NCBI GenBank assembly: GCA_021018995.1 | Contig: CM037593.1 | Location: 3,562,088-3,626,087 of the forward strand | Reading direction: 5' to 3' | DNA from: Chloranthus sessilifolius | Lineage: Eukaryota > Streptophyta > Magnoliopsida > Chloranthales > Chloranthaceae | DNA: 64,000 bases | Shown here: positions 45,361-57,100 of the stretch, piece by piece | Numbering within the stretch: position 1 is the stretch's first letter | How the letters are laid out: each line of letters opens with the position of its first letter | Notes under the pieces: generated by a model | Told to the model about the DNA's origin: nothing | What the model saw: only the letters and a program-made list of their open reading frames with translations | The model's database searches: none | Position numbers and translations under genes: made by a program

Positions 45361-45581
45361 CAAGGTGTCAAAATCGATATCCGACTCGAGTATCAGTCCT
45401 AGGAGGACCGACATGTATCAGCCTATTAAAAATATAAATATAAAAAAATAGTGGTATCGACCGATAGCTGATACATATTGGCCGATACGGTATCGATTTC
45501 CGAGTTTGAGGACTGATACCTATCGGTTTGCCAAAAAACCGATACGTATCAATATCAGGCGATTTTTTATACCTTACCTTG
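45361..45581. mobile_element. hAT-type MITE, 221 bp
   Basis: Tips CAAGGTGTCAAAATCG and, in reverse, CAAGGTAAGGTATAAAAA. Flanks ATTATGAT and GTTATGAT match at 7 of 8 bases. The body is rich in cgatac/gtatcgg motifs, like the element at 38,032-38,893. Non-coding. Confidence 0.7.
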
Positions 45582-45589
45582 GTTATGAT

Positions 45590-47300
45590 ATTCAAGTCAG
45601 ACAACACACATGATGCAAGATTGAAATTACTTGTCACATGTCCCAAAAAATAATTATTGAACAAAAGTTACCTGGCGGATTGGTTGCATAATAAATTGTT
45701 CTTTTGAATTTACCTAGAGCTAGATTTTATGTTGTGTCGGTTATTAGAAGTTTAAAACACACAAATCATGTCACTCTTTAAGTCATACATGTCTCAAAGC
45801 CCACACAGCCCGTAGCTTGCACATCATACACCCATGGTTAGTCTACTTATGAGCTGAATCAATTTTGAACAGCACTCATATTTTTAAAACAACACAAATA
45901 TGGTAACCAACCCAAGGGATCATTTCTTTTTTAAACATCACACCATGTTTTAACAACTATCATGTAATTAGTAGACCATGATAAAAATATATGATGTTGA
46001 CGATTGGGATGAAAAATCATTTCTGTCATAGGGCTCAAACAGTCAACTCCTTTAAAATGGGCCGTTAAAACTAATTTTAGAGATTTACAAGTTAGTTCAT
46101 TTTGAAAGTGTTTGACCATTTTGATCACACAATTGAGATGTATTTGCATGCAACTTCGACCCACCAAATGTTTTATCATAATTTCTAAATGACATTATCA
46201 TAACTTAAAATTTCACCTTAATTTCGCAAATAGTTTTGTGAGATGTCCCTAAAATTGGCGTGAGGGTCATCTCACAAATTTTATTTTTAACACTGATTAA
46301 ATAATTGACTTTGGTTAATAATTTTTAATTTTTCAACATATTTTTTCATAATTTTCAATCCTTTTTTTCTTTTGTTTTCTTTTTTTGTTTTCCGATTTGT
46401 CCCGAATTTCCCCTTGCCGACTTATTCCCAAACTCCAATTTGGTGACCATGTGTGAAAACTAATTTACAAGGAACTAATCACTAGAGAGTACAGATGGTC
46501 TTGTCACTCTTTTGGCTAATAAATTTGCAATCTTGTGTGCTAATAAATTTATATTAAGATTTTTAGCTAATCTCATCTATAATTGAAGCAAGCTTCTACA
46601 AATTATTGGCATCCCTATAAACTCATCTAATGACATTAAGCTAATCTCCTTGAACATATTCAAGGGCTTCTCTCCATCAACAGAGAACTATAATTCCTTT
46701 AAGCACCAATGCCTCTGCTTAACTTTCAGTCATTATACTAATTGGCTCAAAGCAGGCCACTTTACAGTGAACCATGTCCTCTCTAAAAGTGCGTACCTGT
46801 GAACCCGTCAGACCAGCTTTTCTAAGGAGCTTTCTCCAAAATTGAGTTTGTACATTCCGCCTTCAATCCTAATATTATTTTATTTTCTAAAATTAGTCCA
46901 CACAAATCAATTCCCAGTTTCTAAACCTATCTTGATAGCGGATTCCAAGAAAATCCCGAAGAATCAACCGTTGTTGTGTAATTAAACTAGTAATACTTAC
47001 ACTAAGAATCTTACGCTACCTCGTAATTGAATGTATGGTTATTCCTCCTTCCAAATGCCCCAAAAATGAGCAAAAAGAAGCAATCTCTACATGATCCTAC
47101 GCTGCTTGCCAAAAGGAACAATGTTCTAACCTTCGGAAATAACTCCAAGCCTTCGAGGGAAAGTCCAGGATATGCAAAAGCAAAGAAGACCGCATTAGCG
47201 CTTCTTCCTACCTACCACAAACGAAAGGTGGACCAATTTTTCTACTTCCCGACTCTTAAGATGATTAATTATCAAAATTTTATACTTCCCAACTGACTAT
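45590..47300. other. Intergenic, no recognised gene
   Basis: AT-rich with no conserved coding stretch. A 90-codon open frame at 47,027-47,296 (including KAKKTALALLPTYHKRKVDQ) is not recognised. A short tandem phrase aatttgcaatcttgtgtgct/aatttatattaag lies near 46,520. Confidence 0.4.
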
Positions 47301-47329
47301 AAAAAACTTGAACTAGAGTGAGGCATTAG

Positions 47330-48320
47330 TGCCCCGCAACTATGGTAAAGGGAGCACACCATCTGAAGTTGTGAGGTACCTAGAGAACATGTTGATAGAA
47401 AAACAACTGACAGAAACCCAAACCCACACCTTTATTAAAAGTTTTGTCAAGAATATACACCTCCTCTAACAGGCCTAACAACCTCATGTACCACTCATAT
47501 CTCCCTGCCTTTCAAATCCTAGAAAGCCTAGGACACACAATCCTTTCTTCTATCTTTACAAAACATTCACCGAAAAAAGCCTCCTTATTTGACACAAATC
47601 TATAAAAAGGTGCAAACAAAACCTAATCCGATCCATTATCCAAATCTTATATTTTATTCCCTTCCAAGCCATTTATAGAACCCATATATCGATTCTCAAA
47701 CACCCAGCCCAATCCCCTTCACAGGTAATATATCCACGCTACCAACTCCTATCCTTAATCCCACCCTTAGCTTTGACAACCTTAATCCACAAACTATCCC
47801 GCTCAACCCTAACCTCAAAATCATTTTCTAATAAGGAGACACTCCTTTGCCAAATCCATATGCAATACCAAGACGAACACCAGTTTTTGATAGAAAATAA
47901 ATAAATACCAACATGCTCCCAATTTACAAGGTGAAATTTCTTTCTTGCTCTCCTTCTCTCTCATAAGAAATCTTTCTAAATTATTGGATATTCTTAAGCT
48001 TATCAGCTACCAAGCAAGGTAATTTACAAAGTTACACGCACTATATCAAAAGGCTACCCAAAGTTGACTTAATCAACGCGACTCTCCCCCAAGCAAGATA
48101 AGTTCCTGTTTCAGATTGCTAATTTCTTAAAAATCTTAGTAATCGGATTCCATAACAATTTTGCTAACTTTCCCAATCTGATGGGAAGCCCCAAGTTCAT
48201 GACCAGGGGATCATCAACTTGGCACCAAAATACATTTGCAGAATGTTGGAAACCTCTTTCGAAATATCAAAACAATTGATGTCGCTTTTACTCACATCAA
48301 GAGGGGGGGCAAATTAAGTG
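47330..48320 (-). pseudogene. Decayed LINE (L1-type) reverse-transcriptase C-terminus
   Basis: Read on the minus strand, 48,190-48,000 gives, across more than one frame, LGLPI, KIFKKLAI, CLGGES and LIKSTLGSLLIY. This follows the L1 phrase LG.P.....W...........LSLGGRVTLIKS.L.SLP.Y that ends the reverse transcriptase of plant L1 elements. The sequence continues towards 47,330 with further ORF2-like pieces. Many stops and shifts are present. The 5' portion is absent. Confidence 0.5.
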
Positions 48321-49262
48321 GTTATACACATTGGTAAAGGATGGTAAGTCTCACTATCTTAGTTAGTAACTGGCTTGAGCGTTGTACTAGTAGTAATTAC
48401 TAATTACTCCTATCTTAGTACAACGAGTCAAATTATCTCCCAAATATGGTATAAAATCTAATAAATGAGTAGATTACTATTGATCCTCATCGAAGATGAA
48501 TCAGATTATGACCAGCTTCCTACTATGATATAGTTACCAAAATGGGCGTTTTACAAAAATTTCTCATTTTTGTCAAACAAATATTTATTTGTATAATTTT
48601 AAATACTTTTACTACTTTTTCCCAAATGTTTCTCAATATTTTTCTAAATTTATCCTTTTTTTCATTTTTTTCGCTTGCCGATTTTTAATATTTTTCCCGA
48701 ATTCCAACTTGGTTAGTTACCAATAGCACGGAAATGGATTATAACAAACTCAATGCATAATAACCAAAGGATCTGACAGAAACGACATATTTAGATCTGA
48801 ATAACCGAGGGTGAAGAAGTTTGATGAGAACTATGAAGTAAACAACATGATACAGTGAAGCCACTCAATAATTTAGAAAGATTCAGTACTCTCCACAAAA
48901 TCACCACCAATACAACAATTTGAAGAAGCTCGAAACACAGAGGAAAAAACCTTCCAAAATATATAAACTCGAACCAGAAACATACCAGCAACGATGATCT
49001 TTGATGCGTGAAGAACAACTAGGGTTTTGGAGAGAGAGATCTGAGTTTGCAGACATTTGACCAGCTTCCAATCCATCTCAAATCCTCCGCTCCACGAGAT
49101 CAAAATCTTAAAACATACCTAGATCAATATTCACCGGCTCCCGATCTCCCAATCATCTCAAATCCTCTACGGTTTGTCCAGAGAGATAAAGAGGAGAGAG
49201 GCTAGAGTTTAGAGAGAAAGAAGGAAGGGTTTGGACTTTGGATACGAAAAGAGGCCGTTTTG

Positions 49263-49350
<88 letters not shown>

Positions 49351-50371
49351 TCCTTACTACTATTATAAAAGTACAAAAGAAAACGGAACGGGAAGAAAAG
49401 TTTTCATCTTCTTCATCTCGATCAAGTGTATTAACAGAGGCGATTTATGGTTCGTTCGAAGGCGTTTGGAAAATCTCGTTTTCCTTCGAAGGTATGTTTC
49501 GAAACTCGAAACCCTTCAATTTCTCCAAAGGTAGCAGCATAGCTAGAACTTAGATCTTAGTTACTTTGACTTTCACTTCAATTTCTCTGAAAACCTTGCA
49601 CGATGAATACGCTTGAGATTTATTTTTCACCTTTTTTTAATTTTCCGAAAGCTAAATGCCATCAAGATTAATTGGAGTTCAAAATAATTAGAAAAATTCA
49701 AGAATATGTAAAATTTGAGAACGAGAGAGGGAGAGAGAGAGAGGCACCTTCAAAATCCGCGTATTCGTTGATCGTCTCAACTTCAAGATCGGCGGATCTT
49801 ATCTTTCTCCCCAAATTTATTCGATTTGCAGGTTTAATTAGCAAAAAATGAAGTTTCAGCTATCAGATTTCAGTTTTCTCATGGTTTTTTCGTCATCGTT
49901 TTGGGTTTTCTTAAGAGCACCATCGCCGTCGCTCACCGCTTAGCAGCAAATCTTATTTGCCCGCGAACTCCCAAATCCCAATATACATAGAGTTTGAGAA
50001 ACGCCTCTCTCTGACACATCCGACGTGGCCGTTTAGGACCCACTCGATCTCTCTCGCATATAAAGAGTTAATATTGTGTACCTAACAGAGCGTGCAGCGA
50101 ATGGTGTGTGGGTCATTTATGACTTAACACGTGGGAGATGTTTTGATAATCTCAACCGTCCAATCACAATTGACACTTAAACTTGACACTGCCCTCAAAA
50201 AACCGTTAAATTCTTGATTTGATAAATATTGGATGGTAAGTGATATGTTTAAACGTCCAATAGAGATCAGATGTTTCATCTTTGCTGATCATTTTGTCCC
50301 TTTGGTAGCTTTCTCGCTGGTTACTTGTTCAATCTGTCATCCATAGAATTAGACTCCTGAGCTAACAAGTA
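48321..50371. other. Intergenic with transcription-start-like segments
   Basis: Around 48,790-49,230 (minus) and 49,390-50,050 (plus), pyrimidine- and purine-rich leader-like phrases (aaaaccctag in reverse near 49,020, ctctctct runs) and short open frames resemble plant 5' ends pointing away from the central TA tract. No domain is recognisable, so no gene is called. Confidence 0.3.
49263..49348. repeat. (TA)n microsatellite, about 43 units
   Basis: The tract is uninterrupted; its translation as Tyr-Ile repeats is meaningless. Confidence 0.97.
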
Positions 50372-50799
50372 AGGGTGGCATTATTTGCACCCGTTTTTCT
50401 TGTGAAGAGCAGACAAATCTTAATCATAAAAAAAATGTTGACTGGCTTGAATCAGATGATGGAGATCGCTTTTCATCCCAATCTTCGACAGAATAGATCT
50501 TGAGATCAGGGCTCACCTATCAGAAGGTTACATCTTGATTCCATGTGGTACACATTCCCAAAAGTGACCGTAATCATGAGTATCATGAGAAAGGGTTCTC
50601 AAGTGTCACTTTTGGAGATGTGTGCCACGTTTAATCAAGATTTGACCATCTGATAGTTGTGCAATGATCTCGAGATGTTTTGTGAGGAAGATTGAGACAA
50701 AAAATGATCTCCATTGCCTGATCAAGGCAGTCAACTGTTTGTTATGGTGGAAACTCATGTCCTCTTCACGAGAAAAACTAGTGCAAAAAATGCCACCCT
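50372..50799. mobile_element. Foldback MITE, 428 bp, hAT-like
   Basis: Long inverted arms start AGGGTGGCATTATTTGCACC and, in reverse, AGGGTGGCATTTTTTGCACT, and pair through gaagag, gttgactg and gatggagatc phrases almost to the centre. Direct repeats ACAAGTA(A) flank it (50,365-50,371 and 50,800-50,806). The AGGGTGGCA tip and the 7-8-bp duplication suggest the hAT superfamily. It is the complete member of the family seen as halves elsewhere. Confidence 0.8.
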
Positions 50800-50822
50800 A
50801 CAAGTAATTGGTAAACACTTGG

Positions 50823-50995
50823 GTAGCAATGGGCCGGGCTTGGGTAAGCACAAGCCCATCCCGATAGATATGGATTTGGCCCAAGTTTGGCTCGAGTCTG
50901 TGGCGGGCTTATGATTGCAAGCACAAGCCTAGGTTGCAACAAACTTTCAAAGCCCAAGCCCAAGCCCAACTTGGCCTCGCTCGTTTATTCATAAA
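50823..50995. repeat. hAT-like GGGCTTGGGC repeat
   Basis: Starts gggtagcaatgggccgggct, the usual look of a hAT tip, with inverted gggctt/aagccc motifs inside. The other end is not clear. Confidence 0.35.
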
Positions 50996-51210
50996 TTTAC
51001 AAAATTTAGCTCCATATTTATAGAAATTAAAATTTTATATATTGCAAGAGGCCTCAGACGCTATCCATGAGGGTAGAACGTTTGGGCGCTACCTTTGATT
51101 CAGCGGGGTATCATGTGGGACCCAACCCTAGCATCGAGTGCCATGGTAACTTGCCCAAGATCAATTAGGTACCATCTTAAAAATAAATTTATAGGAAAAT
51201 GTATTTTCTC

Positions 51211-51847
51211 ACCATTGAATATTTAGGTCACATAGAGTTAGTCTACAATTTAGCTATCCAATGAAAGCATCTGATGGTTGTTGTGAGGTTTTAATGATTA
51301 CAGGTATTTCTGACTGATGGATCGTTAAAGAGCATAAAAGAAGAAAATTAAAGGCTACACAAGAGCTAAGGACAAAAAGGTCAAATAAAGCATCGAAATC
51401 CGTAAAGTAGTTCGACACCCATCAAAAGAGAGAAGCCTTTACCCTTAGATATCAATCAATTGAGGACTAAGTGTCAATCGATTAACACATGAAGACAAGT
51501 TTTGCGAATCAAAAGTCAATCGATTGAGAACTTATCCTCAATCGATTGAGGCTATTAGGTATAAGGTTTGCTCGACCCTATAAAATGAAAGCTACGACTT
51601 TGTGAAAAGTGATTATTTTTCATTACTCATTTGTGGTTTTTTGGTTTTCACTTTGGAATTTCAGAATTTTCTTTTCTTCATTCTTCAAGGGTTCTTCCTT
51701 TCTCCTTCTTCTAGAGTTTTATCTGGGTAGATTGTACTTTTTGCTTTTAAAGAAGAAGGAAAAAACAAATCATTAAAACCTCACAACAACCATCGATGAT
51801 GTTTCATTGATAGCTAAATGTAGAATTAGGTGCTAAATATCCATTGA
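51211..51847. mobile_element. Foldback element, about 637 bp, with LTR-like core
   Basis: Inverted arms of about 95 bp mirror each other (left gatggttgttgtgaggtttt, right aaaacctcacaacaaccatc; outer ccattgaatattta / taaatatccattg). The core has four copies of tcaatcgattga, a TATA-like ctataaaatg near 51,580 and a T/C-rich leader, which looks like promoter sequence of an LTR element rather than of a MITE. Confidence 0.65.
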
Positions 51848-51865
51848 CATCGATCGATCATGTGA

Positions 51866-52593
51866 CAAGTGCAAGCGAGGCGGGCAGGCTTGGAGTCGAC
51901 TCGGCTCGGCTCTCTACCTTATACGAGTAAAGTTGGAACTTGGCTCTAGGCCCTTCAAGCCAGAAAAGTCTGAGCTCCAGCTTGACTCTATCGAGCTTGA
52001 CTCGGGCCGAGCCGAGCTTCTAGCTAAATAAGTTTTATTATAGATAATTTTTTCTAATATTATTTTATACATTATCTTCTTTTTTTAATAAATGAAAGCT
52101 TTAATAAAATGAAATAAATGAGTGTCATAATATCTTTTAATCTCTTAGTCCTTTTGGATTTAATAGATCGATTGGAGAAATTTGTGTTTAAATTTAATGT
52201 GCTAAATATTGATTTGGAGCATAGGTGTTGGGCATTGGTGTTAATTGGTTGGTCAATTGTCGTACCAGTTGTTGTTCATTGAAATGAGTGAGAAAGAGAT
52301 TTAATAGTTGTTGAGTGAGTGAGCTTAAATAGGTGTTAGAAGGGATATATATTTATCCATTATATTGTTAGATGAATTTTATTATAAGGGGAAAAATATA
52401 AGAAAAAAATTAAGTATTATATACTATTATCAGGCCGAGCCGAGCTTTACAAGCTCAACTCTAGCTCGGCTTTACTTCAATCGAGTTTCAAATAAAAAGC
52501 TCGACTCTAGCTCTCGAGCCGAGCTTAAGATGGCAAAAGCTCTTATTTTCGGGCCAAGCCAAGCCGAGCTGGTTCGGCTCTCTTGTGGCCCTA
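51866..52593. mobile_element. hAT-like element with GAGCCGAGCC arms
   Basis: The left arm contains gactcggctcggctc and the right arm gagccgagc / aagccgagctggttcggct. The right tip in reverse reads TAGGGCCACAAGAGAGCCGA. The left tip is less clear and the flanks do not match exactly. Non-coding. Confidence 0.45.
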
Positions 52594-52721
52594 CTGTCAT
52601 GTCCACCAATGATGGTTCGGCTCTCTTGCAGCCCTTCATCACAATTAGCGTGAAAGAGAAGTGTGTATGGTTAGTGAGAAGGATGCAAGGAGACCAAGTA
52701 AGAATCCAGGGAAGAGAAATT

Positions 52722-52895
52722 CCCATTGAATTAAACGACTTTTTATCGAATTATTCCCAAATTTGGTCACAAACTTTTATATTAATATTTTTTTCTGCAT
52801 AGTAGCTAAAAAACCCATTAACATGTTCTGATTAGATTGAATTAAACGACGTTTTATCGAATTATTCCCGAATTTGGTCACAAACTTTTATTTTT
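52722..52895. repeat. Tandem duplication, about 118-bp period
   Basis: The phrase gaattaaacgactttttatc followed by gaattattcccaaatttggt (from about 52,729) recurs from about 52,848 with two or three changes. Confidence 0.8.
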
Positions 52896-53999
52896 ACATA
52901 GTTTAAAATTCTAAAAATTACACTTTTTTATATTTACGCGATGTAAAGCAATATCTATGTCGTCTTATTTGAAGGCCACAATATAAAGATTGATGGTGCC
53001 AAAGATTGGAACAAAAAAAGGCGATATCGCCTCTTTAACCAAGGAAAAAATGATTGCCTAGATCTCAGAATCTAACACAAATCAATGGGTCAAATTTTAA
53101 TTATAGAAATCATGTGGCTCCATTATGCTAAGACAATTTTCAAATGTGCCCATTGTCCCACATCTACACCGTTAAAAGCACAATATCATGAATTTAACAC
53201 TCCTAAATTTGTGTCTTAAACTTTGACTATGCTGATATAATCTCATTCACGATATGGTGCACCCCCTGCCGATCCTATAGCTATCCTTACCTAATATCAA
53301 TAGAAACAATATTTGCCAACTTAAGAATCAAGTCTATCATCGTCCAAATAGTTGACAATTTGATTAAAGGAATTTATTCACATTTCCTCATAAAGTAGCT
53401 AGCATGCAAGGCAATAATATCCATTAGTCAACAAGTCAAAGTAACATTAAATGTGTCCACAAATAAAGAAAACTTTCCATGTATTTTAATATTTTAAGTA
53501 ATCGAGCAATATTAACAACATATAGTAACTCTTCTTTCAAAGAAAGGAATTATATATACAATAATAAAGAAATATGATAACCTCAATGAGCACGAGAGAA
53601 AAAGGCTATTACTTATTTATATAATGAAGGAGTAAGTGCAAGGATCAAATGTAGTGTTCTCTACAAGAACCTAAGATTGATCCTTTCTTTTTGCTACAAA
53701 TGTATCAAAGATCAATAAGAATAGAAAAAGAACAACAAGAGTAGCTGGTATCTGAGATAGACTTCAATTTTTATCTTTAATATTCGTTCTATGGATATTA
53801 ATAATTAATATTCTTCTAGAGTGGATGATTGCTAGTCTCAAGAGTTACTCTCTTTCTTTCAATATATTTTAGAATTAGCAATTTTGCCATAAAGGTACTC
53901 TCTCCTTCCTTATTTTCATCACCTTCAAAGAAACTTACAAAGTTAAAAAAAATCCCTATGTGAAAGATTGGGCTGAAAAATGATCTTCATCAACTAATA
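52896..53999. other. Helitron 5' flank or leader, nothing recognised
   Basis: AT-rich DNA without coding stretches. The 5' terminus of the following Helitron should lie here but I could not identify it. A remnant similar to one arm of the 50,372 MITE family (aaaaatgatcttcatcaact) lies near 53,975. Confidence 0.4.
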
Positions 54000-54133
54000 C
54001 AAATAGTTGATGGTTTTTGTTAAAGGTGGCCTCTAAGACAACTCTATCTATGTGATTATTTCATATATAATTATAGAAATTATGTGGCTATATTTTTTTT
54101 TATAATAACATATTATATGATCAACATGATTAG

Positions 54134-57100
54134 ATGAAGATAAGCGTTGATTATACTATTGCTTGTCAAAAACGAAAACGTGAATATAATCGACGACGAT
54201 ACAATGACTTCACAAACAAGCAGAAGGAAGCTCGAATTCAAAATATCACGAAACAAAAAAAACAAGCTACACAATCTTTACTCAAAGCTCAAATAAGACC
54301 TTTGACTCAACAACAAGGTTTGTAGTGTTCTTTTATGTTTATAGTCATTTAGTTTAACCAATTAAGAATTGACATAGAGGTTTGACATCCGTTATTTGAT
54401 GCAAATAGGTTTTATGACAATAGATCATGGTGATATCAATGAACCAACATATGAGCCAATGTGTTCTGAATTGCATCAGCTTTAATATGTTGATAGTTGT
54501 ATTTATTGTGGTGCAAAGAAGTTTCAGTGTGAACCACCAACATTTTGCTGTTACAATGGACAAATTACTCTAGCCCCTACTACTGTTCCTGAAAATTTAT
54601 TAAATTTATTTACATCTCAAAACAATGAATCTATTGAGTTTCAAAGAAATATACGAGCGTACAATAATATATTCTCTTTTACATTATTTGGAGTACGTCT
54701 TGATAACGATATTGCAAATTCAAGATGCGGTGTATATACATTTCGAGCGCAGTGGCAAATATATCATAATTTACCGTCTCTCTTACCAATCAAGAATAAT
54801 CCTTGCTTTCTTTAATTATACTTTTATGATACTGAGAATGAAACTCAAAATAGAAAGGGGATAATACAAGAGGCAAACTTGTCAGAGTCTACTATTTTCA
54901 ACTTGATGAACATTCTTCGTGTAAATCCTTATGCTCAGTTCTTACGACGCTTGAAAGATATTTCATCGTTAGAAACATATAATATCTTGATCAAAAGCGA
55001 TGTCTAAGTTGATCAAAGAGTTTATAGTACATCATCAGCTTCACAAGTTGCAGCTATATGGATTGAATGAAATAATCCCAATGGAGTCCAAGAGAGAGAT
55101 ATCATAGTCCACGCACATTCAGGAAAATCTCATAGAGTTAAACACTATTTTGGTTGTTACAATCCATTGCAATATCCTCTTTTATTCCCATATGGAGAGA
55201 TTGGATGGCATCAAAATATATACAAGCGTGATACTCTAAATGGAAGTGGGACACAATTCAGTGAAAATTTAAATCGTGTTGATTTTACATCTAGGGAAGA
55301 TATATTTTATCAAGAAGGGGAAGGTAGTTACCCTTATATATTACATTATATCTATTATATGTTCTTAATGATTTATTTTATCAACTTTTATCTACTTGTA
55401 ATTTACAGATATAAAACGACAAAATCGTGGAATGGTATCATGCTGACAATACTACTCTTATAAATTTTAAATTCGAGATTTTGAGAATTCTATCATTTTA
55501 TGTGTCACACGATTGCTACAGCAATACGTTGTCGATATATACATAAAGTTAGAAACAACTCGATTAGACTTTTTCAGACAAAGACAATCTGCTATTCGAG
55601 CAGAATTATATCAAGGAATTGTTGATAGTATTTTGGCTGAAGAAAGAAGAGAGGTTAATGCGGGAACAAGAATTGTGCTTTTAGTATCTTTTATTGGAGG
55701 CCCTAGAGATATGCGTCGTAGATATCTTGATTCAATGGCTTTAGTTCAACGATTCAGAAAACCTGATCTTTTCATTACAATGACATGCAATCCTGAATGG
55801 AAAGAGATACAGGAGGTATTAAAATCAGGACAACTTACTCAAGATAGGCTCGATTTAGTAGCAAGAATATTTCGAGCAAAATTACATGACCCAAAAGAAT
55901 AAATATTTAATAAATCGATTTTTGGACAAGTTGCAGCACATGTTCATGTAATTGAGTTTCAAAAGAGAGGACTCCCACATGCTTATATTTTAGTTATAAT
56001 GCAGTCTGATTTAAAAATTACAAATCCATCTTTTTTTGATAAATTTGTTTGTGCGGAAATTCCAGATCCAGAAAACTATCGAAGTTTATATGAAAAAGTT
56101 ATAAAACATATTATACATGGACCTTGTGGAGAACTCAACAAGAAAAACTCATGTATGCAGAAGAGATCATGCAAAAGTCATTATCCTCGAAAATTTTCCT
56201 TAAAAACAATACAAGGCAAAGATTCATACCCAATTTAGAGAAAAGATGATGGGCGACAAGTCTTAGTTTACAATGCAATGCTAGATAATCGATGGGTTGT
56301 TCCTTATAACCCATATCTTTTGACAAGATATAATTGTCATATCAATGTAGAGATATGTTCCGATTTGAAAGCAGTGAAGCACCTCTATAAGTACATTTAT
56401 AAGGGTCATGATCGTATAACTGTAACGGTTGCAAGTGAAGATGGGGATAATGTTATAGATAAGATTCAATTATTTCGAGATGGAAGATGGGTGTCAACAC
56501 AAGAGGCCATGTGGAGAATTTTCGAGTTTAATTTAAACGAAATCTATCCCTCAGTCATTAACCTACAGTTGCATCTTCAAAATATGCAATCAGTATGTTA
56601 TTGGGAAAATTAAAATTTAGAATAATTGATGCAAACAGAGAATGTCTCCAAAACGTCATTAGCCGAGTTTTTTCAAATGAATGTCGTCAATGAAGAATCA
56701 AGAAAATATCTATATAGAGAATTCCCAGAACCTTATGTTTTAAACAAACAAAACAAGTGTTGGAGTCCTAGAAAGAAAATGATTGTAATTGGTCGAATCA
56801 ATGCAGCCAATCCTTCAAAAGGGGAAAGATATTATTTAAGACTGTTATTGAATCATGTACGAAGTTCAAAGTCATTTCAAGAGCTCTTACTTGTAGATGG
56901 AGTTCAATGTTCAACATTTAAACAATCTGCACAGAAATGTGGTTTACTTGAAAGTGATGAAGCATTTCAGAGTGTTTAAATGATGCTACCAACTTTCAAA
57001 TGCCATTAGAACTTCGTAGACTTTTTGCAACTATATTAGTCTATTGCGAACCCAATGATATTAGAAAATTGTGGAGTGAGCATTTTGAAGCTATGTCACA

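Noticed and set aside
48791-49103. Host gene with a start at MDWKLVKCLQTQ
   Set aside because: It has a leader-like sequence but no recognisable domain, no convincing exon continuation and only a short frame.
49238-49553. Frames with Tyr-Ile repeats (also at 38,694-38,903, 60,616-60,825 and 62,866-63,051)
   Set aside because: They are translations of (TA)n microsatellites.
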